This document shows positions 51,933-60,262 of a stretch of DNA of 64,000 nucleotides, one piece after another (within the stretch, counting starts at the first letter, position 1; the number at the start of each line of letters is the position of its first letter). The stretch covers positions 248,001 through 312,000 of the forward strand of contig NZ_LQAQ01000061.1 of the NCBI RefSeq assembly GCF_001583495.1, given 5' to 3'. Origin of the DNA: Flammeovirga sp. SJP92. GTDB lineage: Bacteria > Bacteroidota > Bacteroidia > Cytophagales > Flammeovirgaceae. The translations under genes and the position numbers were made by a program. The notes under the pieces are model-generated. The model was not told the DNA's origin. It did no database searches and saw nothing but the letters and a program-made list of their open reading frames with translations.

Positions 51933-53303
51933 ATGGCTATAGATATTATAGAAAAATATACAGATGAGCAGTCTAACTTTATGGAGTTAGAAGGCATGAA
52001 AGTACATTATAAAGTAGAGGGAGAAGGTTTTCCAATTGTTCTACTTCATGGTACTTTTTCATCATTACATACTTGGGATAAATGGACAGAAACATTAAAG
52101 GAAAAATATAAAGTCATTCGATTGGACCTTCCTGGATTTGGCATTACGGGACCAAGACCTGATAGAACTTATTCTATTGATATTTACCTTAATTTCATCA
52201 ACACTTTCCTTAAGAAACTAGAAGTTAAAAAGTTCTACCTTGCCGGTTCTTCATTAGGAGGCTGGATTGCTTGGGAATATTCTCACCGATACAAGGAACA
52301 AGTTAGAAGACTCATCCTGCTTAATGCAGCGGGTTTTAATGATAAAGATTCAATTCCATTACTTTTTAAATTAGTTCAAAACCCTATTATTAAGGAGTTT
52401 AAAATGTTCCATGGGTTTGCTGAATATTTACAAGCACCGAAAAGTTTTATCGAATTTTTCTTGAAAAATGCTTACGGAAATCCTAAAAGAGTGGATAGAG
52501 CAACGATTACAAGGTACCATGAAATTTTCTCTAGAAAAGGGAACAAAGAAGCTTTCTTGAATATTGCCAATAGTTCAATAGAGGACCATTCTGATCTTAT
52601 TAAACAACTCGACACTCCTACTTTAATAATTTGGGGTGAAAAAGACCGGTGGATTCCATTGGCGAATGCTTACAAATTTCAATTCAGTCTACCCAATTCA
52701 CAATTGATTATTTACGAAGGTGTGGGGCATGTTCCAATGGAGGAAATACCTGCAAAGTCGGCCAAAGACACCATATCGTTTTTAGAAAATACTACTTTTG
52801 ACAGCGGAGTAAAAATCCAAACTAGCTACCTCTGTGATCAGTTCAGAAAAGAAGTAAAGGTAGCCTCAGGTAGTTTTGAAAAAGTAGGAAAGAAAATAGA
52901 CTTTCATGGACAAGCCGTTTGTTTAAAAACTAACAACCCTCAACTTGTTTTAGAACGGCTCGAAGAAGAGAATGGTAAAGGAAAAGTTTTAGTGGTAGAA
53001 TGGGAATGTGATAAGATGGATGCACTCATTGATGAAGAAATTGCTTATGCTCTTCTGCATCAAGAATGGGAGGGATTAATTACAGATGCTAATTACAGGC
53101 ACACTGAAGCTTTAAATAAAATGAGAATTGGCATCCTTGCCAACAAATGTTATCCTATGAAAGCTTTAAAAGCTGATGAACCGATAGAGATCTACTTACA
53201 CGCCAACGTTGGTGGATTGGAACTTGTTGACGGCAACTACATTTACATGGATGAGGACGGTGTAGTCAGCAGTGAACAAAACTTAGTGGACTGGGAGAAA
53301 TAA
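51933..53303 (+). CDS. Alpha/beta hydrolase fused to an RraA-like domain
   Basis: Starts at ATG 51933 (MAIDIIEK). A TTG at 51897 would add only a Lys-rich stretch. Residues 1-285 are a complete alpha/beta hydrolase: FPIVLLHGTFSS (oxyanion loop), nucleophile elbow GSSLGG with Ser107, Asp238 in WGEKDRW, His266 in GVGHVPMEE. Residues about 290-456 match RraA/HMG-aldolase: TSYLCDQFRKEVKV, GKKIDFHGQAVCLKTNNP, NGKGKVLVVEWECDKMDAL, EWEGLITDANYRHTEALNKMRIGILA and VNGG-like NVGGLELVDGNYIYMDEDGVV. In catalytic aldolases an R-D pair follows; here it is Arg389-His390. The RraA half may be regulatory. The substrate is unknown. A terminator follows. Confidence 0.85.
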   Translation: MAIDIIEKYTDEQSNFMELEGMKVHYKVEGEGFPIVLLHGTFSSLHTWDKWTETLKEKYKVIRLDLPGFGITGPRPDRTYSIDIYLNFINTFLKKLEVKKFYLAGSSLGGWIAWEYSHRYKEQVRRLILLNAAGFNDKDSIPLLFKLVQNPIIKEFKMFHGFAEYLQAPKSFIEFFLKNAYGNPKRVDRATITRYHEIFSRKGNKEAFLNIANSSIEDHSDLIKQLDTPTLIIWGEKDRWIPLANAYKFQFSLPNSQLIIYEGVGHVPMEEIPAKSAKDTISFLENTTFDSGVKIQTSYLCDQFRKEVKVASGSFEKVGKKIDFHGQAVCLKTNNPQLVLERLEEENGKGKVLVVEWECDKMDALIDEEIAYALLHQEWEGLITDANYRHTEALNKMRIGILANKCYPMKALKADEPIEIYLHANVGGLELVDGNYIYMDEDGVVSSEQNLVDWEK

Positions 53304-53304
53304 C

Positions 53305-53347
53305 AAATAAGGGAAGAAATTTTAGATACTTCTTCCCTTATTTTTTT
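53305..53347. terminator. Bidirectional terminator
   Basis: AT-flanked stem AATAAGGGAAGA / TCTTCCCTTATT with T-run beyond, between the convergent hydrolase-RraA and OmpL47-repeat genes. Confidence 0.8.
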
Positions 53348-55187
53348 AATGCTGTCCTACGTAAAACTCAATAGTCTTCTTTGATTCATTCCCCAAATTA
53401 TCATAGGCCACTACTTTTATCTCATAATGCTGATCTTTTTTCAAGTGCTCCTTTTCAGAGATGTCTAAATTGGAACCACTAGAGTACAAATTCATTGGCC
53501 CACCATTAATCGAATATTTTATTTCCTTTGTACCTACATGTGTATCAGTGGCACCTAAATAAACTTTTGTAAATGCTGGATAAACATCAAATTCTCCATG
53601 CTTCCCGATAGGTTCAATACTCATATTAGCATGTACTTCAGGACCTTCATTATCAACAAAGAACTTCACTTCATTTTCTGATTCTTCATTATTCACATTG
53701 TCAACCGCATGAAATGTTAAGGTCTGATCCCCTTCATCATCTGCCGTGAAAGCACCGCTATAAGTCTTATTTGACTCTCCGTTGATAGCAAAAAATGTGT
53801 CTTTCACTTTAGAATGAGAATCCAATGAAGTCAACTTAATTTGAGTTTTAGAAGTGATAAATAAAGTATCTCTATGCTCAAATTGCTCTCCTATGAATTC
53901 ATATGATGATGAAGGGGGTACATTATCCATAAATAATGTTTCAGTACCTTCAATGGTCTTCACTACTGTCATATTATTGACATTGTCAGAAGCTTTATAA
54001 CTAATATGATGTGCTCCAAGCTCATTTTTCAACGTAAAAGCAGTTCCTGTATAAGGTGTATAATTTGCACCTCCATTTGGACTGTATAACACCTGCTTTA
54101 CTCCTGCCTTATTATCTGTTGATGAAATACTAAATGTTGTTCGTGGAGAAATATATCGAATATTCTCGTCTACATATTGATCACCAATGATTTCATGCGA
54201 GATTTCAGGTGCAATTTTATCTACATAAAAACTTAATGTCTTTTCAACTTCTTCGTTATTCACTAAATCAAATCCCTTGTAATGAATTTCATGCTCTCCG
54301 TCTTTCAAGTCCTTCAAAGAAATAGGCTGATATGTATACTCCTGATAAGCACTATTATCATAACTGAATTCAATATGATCTACACCTGACATTACATCTT
54401 CACTCTGTAACCTTACTGTAGCATATGGAGAAACGATATTTTCATTGAATACCAAACCTTTCCAATTTGCCATAGAATTGGGTGCCGTTAAATCAATTTT
54501 AAAAGTGGATGTACGTACTTCTTCTGGATTACCTACATTATCTGCTGCATAATAGTAAATAATGTGCTGTCCTTCTTCTGCTAATGAAACAGAGTATTCG
54601 TACTCATGGAAGTTTTCTCCGTCCAATGAATAATAAATATTCTTAACACCTGAATAGGTATCATTAGCTACTAAATGCATCATTAGGTTTTTACCATAAA
54701 ATGCTTCTACACCATTATCATACAATCTAGTTCCATCAAAAGAAATCTTAGAAACTGGCGCTTTGCTATCAGCAATCACTTCATATTTAACTTCTCTCTT
54801 AGGTAAAATATATTCTTTTGTTTCTGGATCTACAGCCCATTTTGAACGGATGTAATTAGGACCCTCAGTATCAAGATATAGAGCTTCATTGGGTTTTATT
54901 TCTTCAGATTCATTTAATTGATAATGTTCAGCATTACTATCTTTTGATGTTGAAAAACTTAAAAATAATGGCAATGACTTATTGACATAAGTTCCGGAGT
55001 TATCTACATATACACTTTTTTGATGTTCTAATCTTTGAGGTTTACTATTAGAAGCTATTAATATTGGCGTCTCCTCTTCTTCTATAATTCTAATTTCTTG
55101 GATATTTATTTTTGTAGGTGTTTGGGCATGTAAATGAACTGATAATAAGTTAATTAATATACATACTATTAGGGTAATATTTTTCAT
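53346..55187 (-). CDS. Secreted protein with repeated OmpL47-type beta domains
   Basis: A 613-residue exported protein (signal peptide MKNITLIVCILINLLSVHLHA-Q). From about residue 140 it is built of repeats of about 90-95 residues with the pattern D-x-x-S-G-V-x-x-I-x-Y-S-L-D-G-x-x-[FY]-x-x-Y...G-x-H-x-I-x-Y-x-A-x-D-x-[VA]-x-N, as in NDTYSGVKNIYYSLDGENFHEY and DVMSGVDHIEFSYDNSAYQEY. This is the OmpL47-type beta-barrel/Ig-like repeat (family named from Leptospira OmpL47). The roughly five copies give a linear surface-type rod. The first 130 residues form a distinct head. There is no clear sorting domain at the end. Binding partner unknown. Confidence 0.8.
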   Translation of the reverse strand: MKNITLIVCILINLLSVHLHAQTPTKINIQEIRIIEEEETPILIASNSKPQRLEHQKSVYVDNSGTYVNKSLPLFLSFSTSKDSNAEHYQLNESEEIKPNEALYLDTEGPNYIRSKWAVDPETKEYILPKREVKYEVIADSKAPVSKISFDGTRLYDNGVEAFYGKNLMMHLVANDTYSGVKNIYYSLDGENFHEYEYSVSLAEEGQHIIYYYAADNVGNPEEVRTSTFKIDLTAPNSMANWKGLVFNENIVSPYATVRLQSEDVMSGVDHIEFSYDNSAYQEYTYQPISLKDLKDGEHEIHYKGFDLVNNEEVEKTLSFYVDKIAPEISHEIIGDQYVDENIRYISPRTTFSISSTDNKAGVKQVLYSPNGGANYTPYTGTAFTLKNELGAHHISYKASDNVNNMTVVKTIEGTETLFMDNVPPSSSYEFIGEQFEHRDTLFITSKTQIKLTSLDSHSKVKDTFFAINGESNKTYSGAFTADDEGDQTLTFHAVDNVNNEESENEVKFFVDNEGPEVHANMSIEPIGKHGEFDVYPAFTKVYLGATDTHVGTKEIKYSINGGPMNLYSSGSNLDISEKEHLKKDQHYEIKVVAYDNLGNESKKTIEFYVGQH

Positions 55188-55424
55188 TATTTTGGTAAAT
55201 TAGGTTTTTGTAATGTTGGTTAATATTACTTAATTACCATAAAAAAGGTTACACTTAACAATGAATACAAACCTTATACTTTACATCAAGGAAAAATGGC
55301 AAACTGCCCTAGCAATACCAAAAAAAGGATTAACACTCAGAAAAAATGAAGAATCACATCATTATCTTACATCAGTATTTTTTTTGACTTTTTTCACATT
55401 TGTACCGAAATAATGAATTTTTAC

Positions 55425-55464
55425 ATAAAAAAAGAGGTTGTTCAATTCTTTGTGAACAACCTCT
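55425..55464 (-). terminator. Terminator of the dehydrogenase gene
   Basis: Minus strand: 12-bp stem AGAGGTTGTTCA / TGAACAACCTCT (55433-55444 and 55453-55464) followed by a T-run (complement of 55426-55433). Confidence 0.8.
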
Positions 55465-55482
55465 ATGCTTTATATATACAGT

Positions 55483-55508
55483 GGGCAGACACATAGGTCT
55501 GCCCCTAC
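55483..55508 (-). repeat. REP-like palindrome with GTAG head
   Basis: Minus strand reads GTAG, then GGGCAGAC, a 6-nt loop and GTCTGCCC. A GTAG tetranucleotide next to a short GC-rich hairpin is the form of REP elements mobilised or recognised by RAYT transposases. The element is GC-rich against its AT-rich surroundings. Only one copy was seen in the window and no RAYT gene is present. Confidence 0.5.
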
Positions 55509-55511
55509 GTT

Positions 55512-56720
55512 TTATTCTTTCCCGTCAACGTAATCTTGTAAATACGAAAACTTCTCTGTCAATTTTTTATCATGTGTAATGGTCGCTCCTTTCACTACAC
55601 CAATAGGAGTCACAAAAAGATCTTCCAATACATTATCAATCATCTGACGACCAAATGCTTCTGATGCATCTCTTGGCAATTCGTTTGGTAAATTATCTAC
55701 AGCCATTACTGTAATATTGTCTTTGCTTGAAAAGGCCTCTTCGTCATTTCCTGTTGCCGGATTGTAATCGTACAATGGATCAGCAATAGTTGAAGGTCTC
55801 TTTGTACTTGGAATTGAACCTTCAATATCACAAGTTACATCTGCAATAACTTCAATTTTAAAATCTTCTCTTTGAGTATCTTCTTTAGTGAACAATACTG
55901 GCGCCGCAGGGTGCCAGAATGCTCCTGCTACTAACATATTTGATACTGGCAAGAAATCTCCAAAAGTTGACTTATAATCTGATGGATTAGCAAAGAAGTC
56001 TTTAATTTCAAATGCACCTCCATCTTTTTTCTCATGGTAGTCTTTAGACCTTAACTGTACAAATACCGGGCTATCAAAAGTCTCATTCAAGTAATCTTGC
56101 TTACTTACTTTCTTGATACCTGCCGCCAATAACGTTTCAACTGCTCCGTTTGACACTCTACCACTTCCTGTCAACACAATTTTAAAATCGTTGGGCAACT
56201 TCACTTTCTTACACTCAATCCACAATTCATTCAAATCATGACATTGATGTGCAGGCTTTAAGTCATAGATATTATGACGCTTTCCATAAGCTAATAAGCC
56301 ATTATAAGCTCCAACAAGCCCTGCAAATCGACCAAAGGCAATCACTCTAGATCCATCTTCTCTTACCAACACTTCATAATCTACAATATCAATGTTGTTA
56401 TTCAAGATTGCTCTCAGCAACTCTCTATTATAAGGTTGTTTTTTAATTGTATGAGAAAAGAAGAAATATTTCTTATTAGGAACCAATTCTGGAATAGGCA
56501 CCTCCTTAATACCCAAAAGGATGTCACAGTCGTCTACATTGTCAACAACAGCAATTCCTGCATCTTGGTATTCTTGATCGGTATAGCATCTGATTGGGCT
56601 TTTCTGTACGTAGATTTCTACTTCAGGGTATTTTTCCAATACTTCCTCACATTGAGCTGGAGTTAATGCTACTCTTTTATCTTCAGGTACTTTTCCTTCT
56701 TTTATGATTCCTACTTTCAT
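55512..56720 (-). CDS. NAD(P)-dependent saccharopine/alanine dehydrogenase-like oxidoreductase
   Basis: A 402-residue dehydrogenase of the AlaDH/PNT-like fold related to lysine-forming saccharopine dehydrogenase (Lys1). The N-terminus shows MKVGIIKEGKVPEDKRVALTPAQCEEVLEKYP, then CDILLGIKEVP, and KKYFFFSHTIKKQPYNRELLRAILNNNI, a motif pattern of the fungal-type Lys1 substrate domain. The NAD-binding region is FKIVLTGSGRVSNGAVETLLAAGIKKV. The C-terminal region has EVIADVTCDIEGSIPSTKRPSTIADPLYDY, the usual Lys1-type signature. The substrate is not fixed, since lysine, saccharopine or a related amino acid are possible. No lysine genes lie nearby. Confidence 0.82.
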   Translation of the reverse strand: MKVGIIKEGKVPEDKRVALTPAQCEEVLEKYPEVEIYVQKSPIRCYTDQEYQDAGIAVVDNVDDCDILLGIKEVPIPELVPNKKYFFFSHTIKKQPYNRELLRAILNNNIDIVDYEVLVREDGSRVIAFGRFAGLVGAYNGLLAYGKRHNIYDLKPAHQCHDLNELWIECKKVKLPNDFKIVLTGSGRVSNGAVETLLAAGIKKVSKQDYLNETFDSPVFVQLRSKDYHEKKDGGAFEIKDFFANPSDYKSTFGDFLPVSNMLVAGAFWHPAAPVLFTKEDTQREDFKIEVIADVTCDIEGSIPSTKRPSTIADPLYDYNPATGNDEEAFSSKDNITVMAVDNLPNELPRDASEAFGRQMIDNVLEDLFVTPIGVVKGATITHDKKLTEKFSYLQDYVDGKE

Positions 56721-56884
56721 GCTAATTTCTTTGATCTATGTATTAAGTTTTGGTTGTATGTAAATAATCAGTTTCTATAAAAGAAGGCAACGTGAATAAA
56801 AAACACCTTCTTTTAAGAGTTTTCACCATAATTTTATCCGCGAAGATGAGAAAAAAAACAAGATGAACAAAAAGATACTTCAAA

Positions 56885-57460
56885 TTACAATTCAGGAATA
56901 TACTTATCTACATAGCCTTGAAGTCCTATTTTTGAACCATAGCCTGTTGGCATAAAACGCCAGCCATCATCCTCTCTTATAAGTCTTGCAAACTCCACTT
57001 CGGTATCATCTCCAAAATCGGCATCCAGATCATAATGCAACACTTCTACCTGATTTTCAAGATTCAATACTCTAATGTAGGCTTCATCCAGGTTGCCAAA
57101 GTTATGTCTTCTGTTTTTGGCATCATATATACTTACAATAAATACCAACTCCTTTACAACAGGCGATATGAAAGGCAAATTCAATAAAATTTCCTCATCA
57201 TCTCCTTCGCTGTCTCCTATTCTGTTATCCCCTCTGTGCTTCACCATTCCGTCCGGTGATTCCAGATTATTATAAAAAACGAAATATTCGTCACTTGGAA
57301 GTTTTCCATCCTCCCCTAACATAAAGACCGACGCATCCAAATCCAGCTGACCTCCTCTTCTTACTTCCCAACCCAAACCAATCTTAATCTTGCTGAGTTT
57401 TTTTTCCGCTGCTTCTTTTAAGCGAATTCCCTTCCCTTTTTTTACAATTTTAGTTGCCAT
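56885..57460 (-). CDS. TerD family protein
   Basis: A 191-residue stress protein of the TerD group, a calcium-binding beta-sandwich associated with tellurite and stress operons. The diagnostic pattern is present: SKIKIGLGWEVRRGGQLDLDASVFMLGEDG, the YFVFYNNLESPDGMVKHRGDNRIGDSEGDDEEI acidic block with Ca-ligand Asp residues, and VFIVSIYDAKNRRHNFGNLDEAYIRVLN. The C-terminal tail (DGWRFMPTGYGSKIGLQGYVDKYIP) fits family members. There is no neighbouring terABCE or other ter gene, though a TerB-like domain is fused to the ABC transporter at the left side of the window. Isolated terD genes are known in Bacteroidota. Confidence 0.92.
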   Translation of the reverse strand: MATKIVKKGKGIRLKEAAEKKLSKIKIGLGWEVRRGGQLDLDASVFMLGEDGKLPSDEYFVFYNNLESPDGMVKHRGDNRIGDSEGDDEEILLNLPFISPVVKELVFIVSIYDAKNRRHNFGNLDEAYIRVLNLENQVEVLHYDLDADFGDDTEVEFARLIREDDGWRFMPTGYGSKIGLQGYVDKYIPEL

Positions 57461-57510
57461 AGATCTTTTCCTGTTATTTCACAGTATAGTTTTTTATTTT
57501 GCAATAGAGA

Positions 57511-57518
57511 TACTTTTG
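57511..57518 (+). promoter_or_regulatory. Candidate -7 element for the DAO-type oxidase gene
   Basis: TACTTTTG matches TAnnTTTG, about 70 nt before ATG 57588. No TTG box at the usual distance. Confidence 0.35.
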
Positions 57519-57587
57519 AACTCCAAAATATTTCAATTAACCAATTATTACAAAAAAATAGCCAATTCACACAAACACAACAAACGC

Positions 57588-58712
57588 ATGATAAGCTTCT
57601 GGGAAAAAGAGAGTTTTATTCAATATGACTTCATTGTAGTAGGCAGTGGTATTGTGGGCCTCACAACAGCTATTGAATACAAAGAAACACACCCTAATGA
57701 AAAAGTCCTTATTATAGAAAAGGGGATTCTTCCGTCAGGCGCTAGCACCAAAAATGCAGGTTTTGCCTGTTTTGGCAGTTTGACAGAAATCTGTGACGAT
57801 CTGAAAAACATGTCTTCTAACAAGGTATTAGAAACTGTAGAAAGAAGATACAAAGGGCTTCAGAAACTCAGAAATAGATTAGGTGACGCTAATTTTGATT
57901 TCCAACAATGGGGTGGTTATGAGTTAATTACTGAGAAACAAGAAAAGCATATCGAAAAAATCGAAGAAATTAACCAACTGCTTTATCCAATTTTTAATAC
58001 CAATGTCTTTGCCATTAAAAATGAAAAAATAAATGCTTTCGGCTTTAAAAAAGACAAAGTAAAACACCTCTTATTGAATCAGTTTGAAGGACAGATCCAT
58101 ACTGGAAAAATGATGAAAGGTCTAATTGATATTGCAAGATCGATGGGTGTTGAGATCATAACAGGAACTGAAGTGATTGATTTTACAGATGATGGTGATA
58201 AAGTAATTGTAAACTGCAAAAACCAATACCAAAAGGTAGATTTCTTTACCGAAAGAATTTCTATCTGCGTCAATGCTTTTGCCCAGAAACTATTGCCACA
58301 ATTGGAAGTTTATCCTGGCAGAGGGCAGGTTTTAATTACTAATCCTATCAAAAATTTACCTTTCAAAGGGACTTTCCATATGGACAGAGGGTATTATTAC
58401 TTTAGAAATGTTGGGAATCGAGTTTTGTTAGGCGGAGGCAGAAACCTCGACTATGAGGGAGAAACTACGACTACCATGAAAACCACTACTCCAATTATTG
58501 AACACTTAAAACACTTATTAAAGGAAGTTATTTTACCTCAAACCCCTCATTATATCGACATGAAATGGGCCGGCATTATGGCTTTTGGTGATCAGAAAGC
58601 CCCTATCGTCAAATTACTTTCCGATAGAATCGCCATTGGAGTAAGAATGGGTGGTATGGGTGTAGCAATAGGTTCTGAGGTGGGGAAAGAAATCAATCTG
58701 CTTTTAGATTAA
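57588..58712 (+). CDS. FAD-dependent oxidoreductase, DAO (glycine/D-amino acid oxidase) family
   Basis: A 374-residue flavoenzyme. I choose ATG 57588 because it precedes the dinucleotide-binding start YDFIVVGSGIVGLTTAIEYKE (GxGxxG). Frame extension to an ATG at 57390 would run through the terD gene in antisense. After VLIIEKG comes GASTKNAGFACFGSLTEI, in the family region that contacts FAD, and the C-terminal half has VYPGRGQVLITNPI, FHMDRGYYYFRNVGNRVLLGGGRN and GIMAFGDQKAPIVKLLSDRIAIGVRMGGMGVAIGSEVGKEIN, the last FAD segment. The substrate is likely an amine or N-methyl amino acid, unspecified. Alone on its strand. Confidence 0.88.
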   Translation: MISFWEKESFIQYDFIVVGSGIVGLTTAIEYKETHPNEKVLIIEKGILPSGASTKNAGFACFGSLTEICDDLKNMSSNKVLETVERRYKGLQKLRNRLGDANFDFQQWGGYELITEKQEKHIEKIEEINQLLYPIFNTNVFAIKNEKINAFGFKKDKVKHLLLNQFEGQIHTGKMMKGLIDIARSMGVEIITGTEVIDFTDDGDKVIVNCKNQYQKVDFFTERISICVNAFAQKLLPQLEVYPGRGQVLITNPIKNLPFKGTFHMDRGYYYFRNVGNRVLLGGGRNLDYEGETTTTMKTTTPIIEHLKHLLKEVILPQTPHYIDMKWAGIMAFGDQKAPIVKLLSDRIAIGVRMGGMGVAIGSEVGKEINLLLD

Positions 58713-58878
58713 AAAACAAAATGACTCAATCTATGTTATTTAAGCATTAAAAATACAGTCTTTACACAAAACAGTGATATTCATCACCAAAAATGAAGGC
58801 ATATTTCAAAAAATAGATGCATATTGCATCGCATAAAAATTATAGGTTACTAAACTTCAAAAAACATATAACTTAATC

Positions 58879-59505
58879 ATGAGTTTACTTCTTACGCACC
58901 GAATAATCGTATCACTATTCTTATTAATTTATCTTGTTAAGGCTGTTTTGATGTTCTTAGGAAAAGATAAATTTGAAAAGTTTGCCAAAGTTGTGAAAGT
59001 ACCTGAAATGATCATTTCGTTCTTGTTCTTAGCAACTGGTGGGTATTTATTATATGTTATTCCATTATATACTAAAGCTTTAACTATCAAATTTGGATTA
59101 GTAGTCGCTTCCATTCCATTAGCGGTCATTGCTACTAAAAAATTCAATAAAATCTTGATGGTGCTTTCATTGTTCTGCTTGATCATGGCATACGGTATGG
59201 CCGAAATGCACAGAGCTTCAGCAAAGAAACAATTGACAGGTGGAACTGACACTGTAGAAACAGCTGATGGAACAGTATTATCAGGAAAGGACTTGTTCAC
59301 TAAGAAATGTTCACAATGTCATGGTATTGATGGAGATGCACAGAGAAGTAATGCTCCAAAATTATCAGAAAGTAAGCTTGGCGACGCTGAAATCAAGCAT
59401 CTTGTAAGAAACGGTAAGGGAATTATGTTCTCATTCAGTGAGAAAGATATCTCTAACGAAGAGCTTGAAGCGATTACAAAATATGCGAAGTCACTAAGAA
59501 ATTAG
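58879..59505 (+). CDS. Membrane protein with C-terminal cytochrome c domain
   Basis: A 208-residue protein. About four N-terminal membrane helices (residues 8-29, 44-67, 73-88 and 94-112) form a SirB-like hydrophobic region, followed by a linker and a cytochrome c domain at about 130-208 with the heme-binding CSQCH near residue 149 and a distal Met ligand in GIMFSFSEKDIS (or similar). The orientation would place the heme domain on the periplasmic side. A fused anchor suggests electron transfer within an inner-membrane complex or diffusible carrier function. The partner is unknown. A promoter-plus-terminator pair lies just after the stop. Confidence 0.82.
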   Translation: MSLLLTHRIIVSLFLLIYLVKAVLMFLGKDKFEKFAKVVKVPEMIISFLFLATGGYLLYVIPLYTKALTIKFGLVVASIPLAVIATKKFNKILMVLSLFCLIMAYGMAEMHRASAKKQLTGGTDTVETADGTVLSGKDLFTKKCSQCHGIDGDAQRSNAPKLSESKLGDAEIKHLVRNGKGIMFSFSEKDISNEELEAITKYAKSLRN

Positions 59506-59513
59506 AAATTCTA

Positions 59514-59543
59514 TTGCAATTTAATTTCGATTAAGTATCTTTG
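59514..59543 (+). promoter_or_regulatory. Bacteroidota promoter upstream of the rimP-nusA leader
   Basis: TTG at 59514-59516, 19 nt, TATCTTTG at 59536-59543: a full match to the consensus. The predicted start is near 59550. It is followed within about 20 nt by a terminator-like hairpin, so it may make a very short RNA or an attenuated leader. Confidence 0.6.
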
Positions 59544-59569
59544 TGACAACATCACGAAAAAGCATCTAG

Positions 59570-59596
59570 AAGGGAGCGAATTTAGCTCCCTTTTTT
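59570..59596 (+). terminator. Terminator or attenuator hairpin
   Basis: Stem AGGGAGC / GCTCCCT (59571-59577 and 59585-59591), 7-nt loop, T-run to 59596. It can end the cytochrome gene transcript or attenuate the promoter at 59514-59543. Confidence 0.8.
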
Positions 59597-59750
59597 GTTT
59601 GCTTTTTTTTAGATGACCTTTAGAATTTTATTTATATTGAGCTGGATTTTAACGCTTTAGTGAATAGTTAATTCTAACTAAATAAAGTTTCGAAATAGAA
59701 GACTATTTCAGGACAAACTAAATTTTTAAAATTTTATACAGTAAAGTTGT

Positions 59751-60218
59751 ATGGATTTAAGTGGACAAATAAAAGAGATCGTTGAAGCACATTTAGAAGA
59801 TGATTCTTTATATGTTGTTAAAGTGGAAGTGAAAGCTGGCCGCCGTATGAAAGTTTTAATTATCTTGGACGGCGATGAGGGAGTAACAATTGAAGCTGTA
59901 ACAAAAATTTCAAGAGGTGTAGGTCATGAAATTGACGAGAGAGATCTTATCAAAGATGAATACAATTTTGAAGTAACATCAGCTGGTGTTGGCGAACCTT
60001 TAGAACTACACAGACAATACAACAAAAATGTAGGTAGAAAAGTAACGATCACTAGAGGCAACGAAACGAAGTTTACTGGTGAATTAAAAGCTGTTACAGA
60101 AGAAGAGGTCACTATTGATGCTGAAATTAAAGAAAAAGGAAAAAAGAAAGTTGAGATTAAAGAAATGATTATTCCTTTCAGCGACATCAAAAGTACAGTT
60201 GTAGAAGTATCATTTTAA
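59751..60218 (+). CDS. rimP: Ribosome maturation factor RimP
   Basis: A 155-residue protein needed for late 30S assembly. The N-terminal domain begins MDLSGQIKEIVEAHLEDDSLYVVKVEVKAGRRMKVLIILDGDEGVTIEAVTKISRGVGHEID, the DUF150/RimP_N pattern, and the C-terminal SH3-like domain follows (NVGRKVTITRGNETKFTGELKAV...IIPFSDIKSTVVEVSF). It precedes nusA by 44 nt, in the conserved bacterial order rimP-nusA-infB. The first Met, ATG 59751, follows a GTAAAGTTGT stretch with no strong Shine-Dalgarno, as is usual here. The upstream leader carries the promoter and hairpin noted separately. Confidence 0.94.
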   Translation: MDLSGQIKEIVEAHLEDDSLYVVKVEVKAGRRMKVLIILDGDEGVTIEAVTKISRGVGHEIDERDLIKDEYNFEVTSAGVGEPLELHRQYNKNVGRKVTITRGNETKFTGELKAVTEEEVTIDAEIKEKGKKKVEIKEMIIPFSDIKSTVVEVSF

Positions 60219-60262
60219 TAATTAATATCAACCAAAATCGAAAAAAATAAACAGTTGCAGAT

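Larger units (their letters stand above)
55188..55511. other. Intergenic region between the repeat protein gene and the dehydrogenase gene
   Basis: It contains, on the minus strand, the terminator at 55425-55464 and the GTAG-headed hairpin at 55483-55508, both 3' of the dehydrogenase gene. The rest is AT-rich with no credible open frame. Confidence 0.55.

Noticed and set aside
57390-57587. An upstream in-frame extension of the DAO-type oxidase gene
   Set aside because: It runs antisense through the start of terD and adds no family-like sequence. The FAD-binding fold begins right after ATG 57588.
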